Assembly (NCBI GenBank): GCA_049325575.1
Contig: JBMOLK010000270.1
Coordinates: 1-44,292 of the forward strand
DNA from: JBMOLK01 sp049325575
GTDB taxonomy: Bacteria > Bacillota > Clostridia > Acetivibrionales > Acetivibrionaceae
Length of the DNA stretch: 44,292 nt
Direction of reading: 5' to 3'
This document shows positions 35,634 through 43,632 of this stretch, one piece after another. Within the stretch, counting starts at the first letter, position 1; each line of letters begins with the position of its first letter. The position numbers and the translations under genes are program-made. Below the pieces are notes generated by a model that saw only the letters and a program-made list of their open reading frames with translations, was not told the DNA's origin and did not search any database.

Positions 35634-37089
35634 TTTTTTCACCCTTTTTCTCCAGTTCAATATAAATGCTGGTGCCTTTTCCTGGCTCACTTTCCGCCCA
35701 GATTTGTCCGCCATGCTCGTTTATAATTTGTTTTGCAATTGCAAGTCCAAGTCCGCTTCCGCTTATTGATGAATTTCTTGATGGATCAGCCCTATAGAAC
35801 ATATCAAAGATATAAGGCAGGAACTCTTTTTTGATCCCATTCCCATTATCGTGAATACCTATAACAATCTTATTATTTCTATCATTCACATCGATTCTTA
35901 TAATACCTTTTTCCTTATTCATATATTTTATAGAATTATCTATGATATTTGCAACAACCCTTTTAAACTTTTCAACATCAGCTTTAATCATCACATTGGG
36001 TTCCAAATTATAACTACTTTCTATCAAGATGCCCATCTTTTCCAATTCCAGTTGATATTCATCTATAATGTCTTCGATAAATATTTTTAAATTTACCCTG
36101 GAAAAATTAAATGGTACCTTATTTAGGGTCTGGTTTGAATAAAATGTAAGATCGTTTATTAATCTGTCCATATCAGTTATCTTCTTGTACATAATATCTA
36201 TATATTTTTCTTTTTTCTCCTGTGTATCTGCAACTCCATCCTTCAAGCCTTCGATATGGCCCTTAATAGACGTTATGGGAGTTTTTAAGTCATGAGTTAT
36301 ACTTGCAATAAATTCATTCCGTTCTTCATCGTATTTAAGCTGTTTTACAATAGCTTCCTTAAGCCTCTGTCTCATTTCTTCAAAAGCCCGGCAAACCTCT
36401 CCCACTTCATCTTTGGATTTTTCATCTATCACAAAGGCTAGGTTACCATCTTTTATCTGCTCTGCTCCGAATTTTAGTTTTTTAAGAGGCTTTATTATGC
36501 TTTGTGATACAAAAAATGTAAGAAGTCCGTTAGTAAGCAGTACTATTAATACAAAATAGAAAGTAAACTCTGATACAAAGCGTCTAAAAAATTTACTTAT
36601 AGGGCTTATATCTACGAATATATAAAGTGTACTGTTTTTACCATCTGATAATCTAAAATTATGGTAAAAATACTCAACTCCCTCTTTGTGTAAATCCATT
36701 ACTCTTCTGTCAGTATTACGTGTTTTTTCAACTTTTGCATGAAACTTTTCAAATTCTACCATGTCCATTTTTTCAGTCAGAAAGTAAACCTCATTTTCAA
36801 TTACCAAAGCTAGACCTGAATTTAAAGGTTTCAATTTATTTTCAAAATCCTGAAGGTATTTCTTATCCTTAAGCATATCCGGATTGTTTAGTGCGTCATT
36901 TGTTATTGCGACAAATTCCCTTAACATATCTTTAGCCATCCTGTTAAAGGTAAAGCCTGGCTTATGAGGATCTATATCAACTCTTTCAAATCCCGTGCCT
37001 ATTAAAATAACTGCCAGAACCATCGAAGAAACAAAGGGAATAGCAAGCATCAATATATTCGATAACAGTAGTTTTATTCTAATAGACAT
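35608..37089 (-). CDS. Membrane sensor histidine kinase
   Basis: A 493-residue kinase starting at the ATG at 37089 (MSIRIKLLL), behind AAGGGGGC. Transmembrane helices about 7-31 and 173-196 flank an extracellular sensor of about 140 residues. HAMP is about 197-250. The HisKA H-box is ITHDLKTPITSIKGH with phospho-accepting His266. The ATPase domain has VVANIIDNSIKYMN, IHDNGNGI and GSGLGLAIAK. It phosphorylates the overlapping response regulator. The preceding gene is an ABC-2 permease 34 bases upstream, so sensor and transporter are one operon, as in bacitracin- or lantibiotic-responsive modules; the stimulus is unknown. Confidence 0.95.
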   Translation of the reverse strand: MSIRIKLLLSNILMLAIPFVSSMVLAVILIGTGFERVDIDPHKPGFTFNRMAKDMLREFVAITNDALNNPDMLKDKKYLQDFENKLKPLNSGLALVIENEVYFLTEKMDMVEFEKFHAKVEKTRNTDRRVMDLHKEGVEYFYHNFRLSDGKNSTLYIFVDISPISKFFRRFVSEFTFYFVLIVLLTNGLLTFFVSQSIIKPLKKLKFGAEQIKDGNLAFVIDEKSKDEVGEVCRAFEEMRQRLKEAIVKQLKYDEERNEFIASITHDLKTPITSIKGHIEGLKDGVADTQEKKEKYIDIMYKKITDMDRLINDLTFYSNQTLNKVPFNFSRVNLKIFIEDIIDEYQLELEKMGILIESSYNLEPNVMIKADVEKFKRVVANIIDNSIKYMNKEKGIIRIDVNDRNNKIVIGIHDNGNGIKKEFLPYIFDMFYRADPSRNSSISGSGLGLAIAKQIINEHGGQIWAESEPGKGTSIYIELEKKGEKNEKADFNN

Positions 37090-37123
37090 TTGAAAAAGCC
37101 CCCTTGATATATATAAATTTCCT

Positions 37124-37873
37124 TTAGAAATCTTTCCTTTCAAACAGGTAAGAACCAGCAGATAAAAATATTATACCATAAGCTAATATATATAAGAGTT
37201 CATTTAGAGTTCTAATAATATCTGTACCGGAATAAAAGTTCTGATACCAGCCAAAGTAAGTAGTAGGCAGAAAAGTTACAATTTCGGGAACAAAAATTGA
37301 TACCGTCGATAAAAAGACAGAGGCTAAAATCATTAATACAATTGTTGCACTTCCGCTTTTTGTGAATTGTGCCATAAAAGCTGTTAGTACTGCTATTAGC
37401 AGCATTGGTATAACTGCAGCTAAATATGAAATAAAGCTCTTAGGTATCATATATATTATATCATTTATTCTTCCTCCAAACAGACTTGCGATTAAAGCAA
37501 CCAAAAAAGTGCCTAACAAAAATGCAAACGTACATACACCTATAGATATGATTTTTGAAATATAGATTTTATACCTCGAAATCGGTCTCACCAGAGACAT
37601 TACGATGGAACTATCCAAAAATTCTCCCGAAAATGAATCGCTTGTAAGCATAAGTATAAACAGTGGCAATATAAGAGACGACATAAAATTCAGAATCGTA
37701 ATAGGGAGACTTATATTATTAAAAAGTGCTGCCCCCAGACTCTGCCCTGTAATTATATTTATTACTGATGCTGTTATTGTAACAAATACAGAAATTATAA
37801 ATAGTATAATATACTTTTTCTTTGACAGTATTTTTTGAGTTTCATTCATTGTGCAAGACAACAAGATATCCAT
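37124..37873 (-). CDS. ABC-2 type transporter permease
   Basis: About 249 residues with six predicted membrane helices. The first is near KKKYIILFIISVFV; later ones include FLLGTFLVALIASLFGG, LAAVIPMLLIAVLTAFMAQF and a final LLYILAYGIIFLSAG. The cytoplasmic loop RPISRYKIYISKII is typical of BcrB/NatB-like permeases. The ATG at 37873 is preferred (GGTGATAGGT before it), although a TTG four codons upstream is in frame. It partners the ATPase just upstream. The family includes exporters for antibiotic self-protection and Na+. Confidence 0.88.
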   Translation of the reverse strand: MDILLSCTMNETQKILSKKKYIILFIISVFVTITASVINIITGQSLGAALFNNISLPITILNFMSSLILPLFILMLTSDSFSGEFLDSSIVMSLVRPISRYKIYISKIISIGVCTFAFLLGTFLVALIASLFGGRINDIIYMIPKSFISYLAAVIPMLLIAVLTAFMAQFTKSGSATIVLMILASVFLSTVSIFVPEIVTFLPTTYFGWYQNFYSGTDIIRTLNELLYILAYGIIFLSAGSYLFERKDF

Positions 37874-37896
37874 ACCTATCACCAACCCGTATTATT

Positions 37897-38613
37897 TTAT
37901 TTTGAATTTATTTTTTCAATAAAATAGTCTTCCAAAGCAACACCCGTTTCTTTAACACTTTTTACAACACAAGTATCGATAATCTCTCCTTCTTTGATTA
38001 TCATTATCTTATCGCACAGCATTTCTATTTCATGTATCAAATGGCTTGAAATTAAAAAGCTTATCATAAACTCTTTTGCCAGTTCTGAAATCAACCTTCT
38101 AAGTTCTTTCGAAGCTTCTATATCAAGACCGTTAGCCGGCTCATCCAGTATAACCAACTTCGGCTTTTGATATATGGCCATAGATATTGCCAATCTCTGT
38201 TTCATTCCAAGGGAAAAATTCTTGACCTTATCATTTTTATATTTAGAAAGACCAGTAATATTAAGTACTTCATTTATTCTATCCGAATCAATATTTTTGT
38301 AATACCTTGAAACCAATTTAAGATTCTCAAAACAGGTCATATTTCCAATGATTGAAGGGGTCTCTATTATACAGCCAACATTCCATATAGCGTTCTCAAA
38401 GTTCTCATTAAGATCGCTGCCGCAAATTTTTACACTGCCACTATCCATTCTTATAATGCCTGTTATGGATTTCATTATTGTAGTTTTTCCAGAGCCATTT
38501 GGCCCCAGTAAACCAACTACCTCTCCACTACAGATATCAAAACTTGCGTCTTTAACACCTCTGCCGTTTTTATATATTTTTTTAATATTTCTAACTTCAA
38601 GTATTTTCTCCAT
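37897..38613 (-). CDS. ABC transporter ATP-binding protein (BcrA/NatA type)
   Basis: A 238-residue ATPase with Walker A GPNGSGKTT (37-45), signature FSLGMKQRLAIS, Walker B KLVILDEP followed by ANGLD, and an H-loop in LISSHLIHEIE. It energises the ABC-2 permease encoded 24 bases downstream. It is the second gene of the operon secreted protein-ATPase-permease-kinase-regulator. Related pairs expel membrane-active peptides such as bacitracin; that substrate is only a family-level suggestion. Confidence 0.96.
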   Translation of the reverse strand: MEKILEVRNIKKIYKNGRGVKDASFDICSGEVVGLLGPNGSGKTTIMKSITGIIRMDSGSVKICGSDLNENFENAIWNVGCIIETPSIIGNMTCFENLKLVSRYYKNIDSDRINEVLNITGLSKYKNDKVKNFSLGMKQRLAISMAIYQKPKLVILDEPANGLDIEASKELRRLISELAKEFMISFLISSHLIHEIEMLCDKIMIIKEGEIIDTCVVKSVKETGVALEDYFIEKINSK

Positions 38614-38646
38614 ACCTTAGTCACCTCTCTTATTACTATTTTTTTG

Positions 38647-38676
38647 AAATATGGGGACAGGACCGCCCCCATATTT
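38647..38676 (-). repeat. Intercistronic hairpin
   Basis: AAATATGGGG and CCCCATATTT form a perfect 10-bp stem with a 10-base loop between the secreted-protein gene and the ABC ATPase gene. On the minus strand it is followed by A-rich sequence rather than T-rich, so it is not a typical terminator. It could set different mRNA stability for the first gene and the rest. Confidence 0.5.
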
Positions 38677-38711
38677 GTTAATTTGCCTAAGAAAGTCAGT
38701 AACTAATACAT

Positions 38712-39608
38712 TTAGCAGCCAAAATCTTCATTAGGCAGTTCCCTGACAGTTTTTCCTTCAAGATTAATAGTGTCAGCTTCTGTAGAGTTTACTCCTGAAA
38801 CATCTATACTAAGCTTTAGCACTTGATTGTGAGTCAGGTTATTTTCGTCATTACCACTAATGTAAAACTCTGCATCCATTTCCTTTATAATATTGTTATT
38901 GTCTACAATTATTTGGACATCGATTTTTTCTACTTTTGCATCATTAACCAGTTTAGGCACTCTAAAGTCATCTTTGCTGATTCCTAGAATTTCATGAACC
39001 CTTCCCTGTCTATCACAATCTTGCTGACCTTTAGCTGAAAGGATCATATTGAAAACTGTAGGCACTTCATCCTTATCAAGTACTATACTTAACTGTTTTT
39101 TACCATTCTCAAGATTCTTTTGAGTTACCTGGTTTTTTAGGTCTCCTACCAAAGTATCCATGATTGTCTCGCCGACCTTTTCCATCTGGAGGTTTCCATG
39201 CTTAAACTCACCATTCCCATGAAACCTCCCCCTCCTCATTCTCCTGTTACATTCAACTTGATTGTAAACATCCGACGAATCATCCTTAAAAACCATCACA
39301 TTATCTTTTCCGTAAAAAGTGTAGCTCGTGTTTACTTTTTCTGAATTAATCGTTACAACGCCACTGGACATCTTATCTTCTTTATCCGCTTTTACTGTTG
39401 AATTCACTTTCACCAATTCTTCATTATTGTCATGCAATGAGCCTTTGATGGTGAATGTAGAACTTTCGACCCTCTTTGAGTTTTTCAAAGAAGCTTTGAG
39501 TGTTTCATATCCGCTTGGGCCGCCAGCCATACTGATTAGCGTGGATGTAAAAAACAGCGAAAACCCAACTACCAATCCAATTCCTGTTCTAAGTACTTTT
39601 TTGTTCAT
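38712..39608 (-). CDS. Secreted protein of unknown function
   Basis: A 298-residue protein with a Sec signal peptide (1-28, MNKKVLRTGIGLVVGFSLFF then ISMA). No lipobox and no second membrane segment are seen. The mature part is rich in Lys, Asp, Asn and Val with beta-strand character (STVKADKEDKMSSGVVTINS; IDVQIIVDNNNIIKEM), a basic patch (CNRRMRRGRFHGNG) and a C-terminal Cys. The fold recalls LolA/LppX-like envelope proteins that bind lipids, but this is only an impression. It leads the ABC/two-component operon behind AAAGGAGGAAACAAAACC, so it may be a sensed or handled partner of that system. I do not recognise the family. Confidence 0.8.
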   Translation of the reverse strand: MNKKVLRTGIGLVVGFSLFFTSTLISMAGGPSGYETLKASLKNSKRVESSTFTIKGSLHDNNEELVKVNSTVKADKEDKMSSGVVTINSEKVNTSYTFYGKDNVMVFKDDSSDVYNQVECNRRMRRGRFHGNGEFKHGNLQMEKVGETIMDTLVGDLKNQVTQKNLENGKKQLSIVLDKDEVPTVFNMILSAKGQQDCDRQGRVHEILGISKDDFRVPKLVNDAKVEKIDVQIIVDNNNIIKEMDAEFYISGNDENNLTHNQVLKLSIDVSGVNSTEADTINLEGKTVRELPNEDFGC

Positions 39609-39745
39609 GGTTTTGTTTCCTCCTTTAAATGTTTTATTTGCATGCTACATTTTAATTTTAACCACTAGAAATAAAGCAGTTATAAAGTAAAAATGAAAAG
39701 ATAATTAACAAATATTAAAAAAGTATAAACTTTTTTGTGTATTAA

Positions 39746-39779
39746 AAGAACCTGCAGGAGACGTGTCCTGCAGGTTCTT
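39746..39779 (-). terminator. Terminator of the CAP-domain protein gene
   Basis: A 14-bp perfect stem, AAGAACCTGCAGGA with TCCTGCAGGTTCTT, around a six-base loop; on the minus strand it runs into TTTTAATA. It lies about 65 bases after the CAP gene stop. The same stem could also act on the other strand. Confidence 0.8.
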
Positions 39780-39843
39780 CGTTTAGGCCGTTTAAAGAGT
39801 AAATCCGACCGAAAGCCGCGGGCTTCATGCCCATGCTTCTATT

Positions 39844-40683
39844 TTATTTTCCAATAAACATCTGTACAAACATCTTTCCATATGTGGGGCTGTCTACAAC
39901 CCCTATTCCGGTGTAGTTGAAGTTGCCGTTCAGTATATTCTTTCTGTGTCCCTCGGAAGCCATCCAGGCTTTAACTGCACCTTCCACTGTACGGTTACCT
40001 GCAATGTTCTCTCCTGCAGTTCTGAAGTCTACATTGAACTGCCTCATCATATCAAAAGGAGACCCGTATGTGGGTGACTGATGTGAGAAGTAGTTCTTCT
40101 CAACCATGTCCTTGGCTTTTAATTCTGCTACCTTCACCAGCTCCATATCAAACTTGAGAGGTTCAATTCCTGCATTAGCCCTTTCCTTATTTATAAGGTC
40201 CAATGTAAGCTGCTCATCCTGACCTATACCGGAAGGTGCTTTTGACATAGGTGATGGACTGGCACTAACTCCAGCACCTGCACCCGGTGTCCCTTGTTTT
40301 GTTGTTCCCTGCTTTGGTACAGTGGTATTAGGTGCCTGTTTCTTTTGAGCTGCCGGTGCCTTAGTAGTGGTACCCTGTGGCTTTATAAATTGGCTCGAAA
40401 CTGCTCCAACGCATCTTGAAGCAGGCTCATAAACTGCATACCAATCCCCTAGCTTCCCAAATACCTTTACTGTTTGTCCTTTCTTAAGTACGCATACAAC
40501 TGGAAAATTTGTAGATGGTCCCTGCCTTACATTAAGCTCTGTTGCAGTCACCACTCCACTTACAAAGTTAACTCTCTGAAACGTAGAAGCTGCTGTAGCT
40601 TTCTGGGAGGTAACCCCTGAAAATCCCAAAGCTCCTGTCAGAACAAGAGTCAGAACAATTAATAAGACAAACTTCCTGTTCAT
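39844..40683 (-). CDS. Secreted SH3-CAP (SCP/YkwD-like) protein
   Basis: A 279-residue protein with a signal peptide (1-32). A bacterial SH3 domain is about 42-104 (TATELNVRQGPSTNFPVV, GDWYAV), followed by a Pro/Ala/Thr/Gln linker about 106-150. The C-terminal CAP/SCP domain is about 155-279 (LDLINKERANAGIEPL, NYFSHQSPTYGSPF, TAGENIA, EGHRKNILNGNFNYTGIGV). The two His and two Glu of the CAP cavity are present. SH3 domains of this kind bind peptidoglycan. Relatives include YkwD and spore-coat proteins; no enzymatic role is proven for most. It is monocistronic with GGAGGGATTTTC before the ATG. Confidence 0.94.
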   Translation of the reverse strand: MNRKFVLLIVLTLVLTGALGFSGVTSQKATAASTFQRVNFVSGVVTATELNVRQGPSTNFPVVCVLKKGQTVKVFGKLGDWYAVYEPASRCVGAVSSQFIKPQGTTTKAPAAQKKQAPNTTVPKQGTTKQGTPGAGAGVSASPSPMSKAPSGIGQDEQLTLDLINKERANAGIEPLKFDMELVKVAELKAKDMVEKNYFSHQSPTYGSPFDMMRQFNVDFRTAGENIAGNRTVEGAVKAWMASEGHRKNILNGNFNYTGIGVVDSPTYGKMFVQMFIGK

Positions 40684-40803
40684 GAAAATCCCTCCAACTT
40701 TTCAATTTTAATTTGCCATAAAAAATAAATTTTTATTAAATTGGGTGTTACTGTGTTGATTATAGTATTGACAAATTTATATGAATTATTTACATAAGCA
40801 TCC

Positions 40804-40826
40804 TATAAAACTTAAAAAGTTTTATA
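40804..40826. repeat. Short perfect inverted repeat
   Basis: TATAAAACTT and AAGTTTTATA are perfect inverted repeats separated by AAA, in the gap between proS and the CAP gene. It could be an operator or a weak terminator. The rest of this gap (40684-40963) holds the CAP gene promoter region, a plus-strand promoter-like pair at 40768-40796 and the proS terminator. Confidence 0.4.
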
Positions 40827-40834
40827 TATGTAAA

Positions 40835-40873
40835 ATAAAAAAGGACCCAGTGCGATTTGCAAACTGAATCCTT
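40835..40873 (-). terminator. Terminator downstream of proS
   Basis: On the minus strand AAGGATTCAGT pairs with ACTGGGTCCTT (two G-U pairs that would be mismatches on the plus strand), followed by TTTTTTATTTT. It starts about 90 bases after the proS stop. Confidence 0.8.
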
Positions 40874-40963
40874 ACCTTTTAGGCATATTTTTATCTTACA
40901 TATATGCTGGAGGCTTCTCCAGAAACTTAAGTTTCAACCCTAAGAGAATATAACTTTTTAAGA

Positions 40964-42685
40964 CTATTTTTTAAGTCCGTCAGCCACTTCCTTTTTAGCC
41001 CTGGCAACAGCTTCCTCGAAAGACAGAGCAGAAAATTCCGATTCTTTTCTTAATTTAAATTCAACAATACCTTCACCGGCTTTCTTTCCTACAGTAATCC
41101 TTACAGGAATACCTATCAAGTCCGCATCCTTGAACTTGACTCCAGGCCTTTCGTCCCTATCGTCAAGCATTACCTCTATACCTGATGCCATAAGCTCTGA
41201 ATAGATCTTCTCTGCAAGCTCCATTTGAACACTGTCACCTGTGTTTACCGGTATAACTGTAACATGGTAAGGAGCAACAGTCATTGGCCAAATTATACCA
41301 TTGTCATCATTATTCTGTTCGATTACAGCCGCCATGGTTCTGTTCACTCCTATACCATAGCATCCCATAACCATAGGGTTCTCTTTGCCGTTTTCATCAA
41401 GATATACACAGTTTAACGCCTCGGAGTATTTAGTGCCAAGCTTGAATATATGTCCAACCTCTATACCGAACTCCACCTTCACCGGTGCTCCGCATTTAGG
41501 GCATTTGTCACCCACCGCTATTGTCCTTATATCCTTTACTGCAAAAGTTTTGAAGTCCCTGTTTATGTTTACATTTTTGTAGTGGTAACCCGTCTCATTG
41601 GCACCAACAACAAAGTTTTTCATACATGCTACTTCAGGATCTACAACTACATCTATCTTAAGTCCGACAGGTCCTGCAAAACCTACACCTGCCCCAGTAA
41701 TCCTCTCTACAGTTTCACTGTCTGCCATTTCAAGCTCTATGCAGCCTAAAAGGTTTTGAAGCTTAGTCTCATTAAGCTCTCTGTCACCCCTTACCATAGC
41801 TGCAACTATTTTATCATCTGCCTTATATATTAATGTCTTGGCAAATTCTTTTGCCGAACACCCAAAGAACTTCATCAGCTCCTCAATGGTTCTTACATTT
41901 GGGGTGGCAACCTTCTCAAGCTCCTTTTCTTCGCAGCAGCCGCTTTGGCCATTACAGCAATCTTCCGGTATACACTCTGCCTTTTCATCATTTGCAGCAT
42001 AACCGCAAGCTTCACAGTAAGCAATTCTCGACTCGCCTATAGCAGATTTAACCATAAATTCCTGGGAGCCCGAACCTCCCATTGCACCTGTATCGGCATC
42101 AACAATAATATAATCAAGGCCACAGCGGTCAAATATCCTGCAGTAAGCCTCGTACATCTTCTTGTATGAGACATCCAAGCCTGTCTCATCCCTGTCAAAG
42201 CTGTATGCATCCTTCATTACAAATTCTCTTGATCTCATTACGCCAAACCTTGGTCTTCTCTCATCCCTGTATTTTGTTTGAATTTGATAGAGAGTAAGTG
42301 GAAGCGACCTGTATGACCTTGTCTCATTTTTTACAGTCTCTGTGAAAATCTCCTCATGGGTAGGTCCAAGACAGAAGGCCCTGCCTCCCCTGTCTTTTAG
42401 TCTGAACATCTCTGCACCAAAAACATCCCATCTTCCTGATGCCTGGTAAGCTTCTGCAGGCAAAAGAGCTGACATTATAAGTTCCTGTGCTCCTGCCCTA
42501 TCCATTTCTTCTCTTACAATCTGTTCGACTTTTCTAAAAGTCCTGTAGCCTAAGGGCAAAAAAGAATAAATACCTGATGCCAGCTTTCTCATAAGTCCAG
42601 CCCTAAGCATTAGCTTATGGCTGACTATTTCAGCCTCGGCAGGTACTTCTCTTAAGGTTGGAAGAAACATATTGGAAACTCTCAT
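40964..42685 (-). CDS. proS: Prolyl-tRNA synthetase (bacterial type, with editing domain)
   Basis: A 573-residue class II synthetase of full bacterial length. Motif 1 lies near GLMRKLASGIYSFLPLGYRT, motif 2 near YRDERRPRFGVMRSREFVMKD, and motif 3 in MGCYGIGVNRTMAAV. The INS editing domain (about 230-400) removes Ala-tRNA-Pro, and an anticodon-binding domain is at the C-terminus (VAPYHVTVIPVN, MLDDRDERPGVKFKDADLIG). The insertion region has an unusual Cys cluster (CEACGYA, then CIPEDCCNGQSGCCEE). It starts at the ATG behind TAGGAGGTTTAATAT and is controlled by the T-box leader upstream. Confidence 0.98.
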   Translation of the reverse strand: MRVSNMFLPTLREVPAEAEIVSHKLMLRAGLMRKLASGIYSFLPLGYRTFRKVEQIVREEMDRAGAQELIMSALLPAEAYQASGRWDVFGAEMFRLKDRGGRAFCLGPTHEEIFTETVKNETRSYRSLPLTLYQIQTKYRDERRPRFGVMRSREFVMKDAYSFDRDETGLDVSYKKMYEAYCRIFDRCGLDYIIVDADTGAMGGSGSQEFMVKSAIGESRIAYCEACGYAANDEKAECIPEDCCNGQSGCCEEKELEKVATPNVRTIEELMKFFGCSAKEFAKTLIYKADDKIVAAMVRGDRELNETKLQNLLGCIELEMADSETVERITGAGVGFAGPVGLKIDVVVDPEVACMKNFVVGANETGYHYKNVNINRDFKTFAVKDIRTIAVGDKCPKCGAPVKVEFGIEVGHIFKLGTKYSEALNCVYLDENGKENPMVMGCYGIGVNRTMAAVIEQNNDDNGIIWPMTVAPYHVTVIPVNTGDSVQMELAEKIYSELMASGIEVMLDDRDERPGVKFKDADLIGIPVRITVGKKAGEGIVEFKLRKESEFSALSFEEAVARAKKEVADGLKK

Positions 42686-42724
42686 ATATTAAACCTCCTA
42701 TTTAAAAAATCAAAAAGATACAAT

Positions 42725-42988
42725 AAAAAAACTCCATCCTCTATTATGGGACGGAGTATTATTTTCCGCGGTACCACCCAAATTGGTAAAAACCCGACTC
42801 TAGTATACCTTTAACGGAGTATATCCGGCAGCTTCGTCAGCTGCATCTCCAGGGTGGGAAGAAAGTTTCGGTTTTGGAGTCTCACAGCTAAAGAGATCTG
42901 GCTGTAAACTGACAGCTGTTATCTCTAAAAACTCCATTCTCTTTGAAACCTGACCTTTCGAGGCCCTTTCACAGACCAATACTTTATT
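42725..42988 (-). ncRNA. T-box riboswitch controlling proS
   Basis: The minus strand carries the invariant T-box GGGTGGTACCGCGGAAA (42764-42780). The terminator follows: ACTCCGTCC pairs with GGATGGAGT, then six T (42757-42725). Upstream is a Stem I region with GGAGT/ACTCC and GAGAT/ATCTC helices. By comparison with the glyQS leader, the specifier after the AAAA of the internal loop reads CCG (42871-42869), a proline codon. Uncharged tRNA-Pro would favour antitermination and proS expression. Confidence 0.93.
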
Positions 42989-42994
42989 ATAATA

Positions 42995-43023
42995 ATATTA
43001 ATATACCTTCCACCACCTGTCAA
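42995..43023 (-). promoter_or_regulatory. Sigma-A promoter of the T-box-proS transcript
   Basis: On the minus strand a perfect TTGACA (43023-43018), a 17-base spacer and TAATAT (43000-42995). It places the transcript start just before the T-box. Confidence 0.8.
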
Positions 43024-43066
43024 TATACTTATCTGTTGGAAATTAAATGGAGTAAAAACTGTACCC

Positions 43067-43095
43067 TTGCCCTGCTTGAAATACTGATATATAAT
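43067..43095 (+). promoter_or_regulatory. Sigma-A promoter of ispF
   Basis: TTGCCC, a 17-base spacer and a perfect TATAAT, ending 35 bases before the ispF start. It is back-to-back with the proS promoter about 45 bases away. Confidence 0.7.
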
Positions 43096-43130
43096 TTTAG
43101 AAAACAATACAGATAAGGATTGATTTATAA

Positions 43131-43601
43131 ATGAGAGTTGGTATAGGTCAGGATAGCCATAGGTTTGATTTTGATGATAAAACTAAAAAATTGATTCTTG
43201 GAGGAGTCATATTTGAAGGATGCCCTCCCTTAGAAGGCAACAGTGATGCAGATGTAGTCCTTCATTCAATTACAAATGCCATATCGGGAGTAACATGTGT
43301 TAATATCCTCGGTAAGATAAGCGACGATTTATGCCTTAAAAAGGGTATTACAGACAGCAGTGTATACTTGAAAGAAGCTCTCAAATACTTGAACGGCAAA
43401 AAAATCATACATATTTCCATCTCTATTGAATGTCTTACACCCAAGATCACTCCCAGGATACCTTTGATGAGAAGCAGCATCTCAAGGCTTCTTTCAATAC
43501 CTGAAGATTCTGTCGGAATTACCGCAACAACTGGGGAAGGCCTGACCCAATTCGGCCAGGGCAAAGGAATCCAGGTTTTCAGCTGTGTTACTGTAGAGTG
43601 A
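43131..43601 (+). CDS. ispF: 2-C-methyl-D-erythritol 2,4-cyclodiphosphate synthase, divergent type
   Basis: A 156-residue protein of IspF length that would form the cyclic diphosphate in the MEP isoprenoid pathway. Metal ligands Asp8 and His10 (GQDSHRF) and His45 (DADVVLHS) are present, as is the C-terminal ATTGEGLTQFGQGKGI region. The usual GDIGxHFPDTD segment after the metal site is replaced by NILGKISDDLCLKKG, and ATTTEK reads ATTGEG. It therefore belongs to a divergent IspF subgroup; metal binding should be kept, but activity is not certain. It is transcribed alone, divergent from proS, with AAGGA 11 bases before the ATG. Confidence 0.85.
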   Translation: MRVGIGQDSHRFDFDDKTKKLILGGVIFEGCPPLEGNSDADVVLHSITNAISGVTCVNILGKISDDLCLKKGITDSSVYLKEALKYLNGKKIIHISISIECLTPKITPRIPLMRSSISRLLSIPEDSVGITATTGEGLTQFGQGKGIQVFSCVTVE

Positions 43602-43632
43602 TAATAAGCAATAAATTAAGCTGTACGCATCT

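Noticed and set aside
39785..39840. GC-richer patch with small overlapping palindromes (AAGCCGCGGGCTT, GGGCTTCATGCCC) after the CAP gene
   Set aside because: It recalls ends of IS200/IS605-type elements, but no transposase remnant, matching second end or target duplication is visible, so it is not called as mobile DNA.
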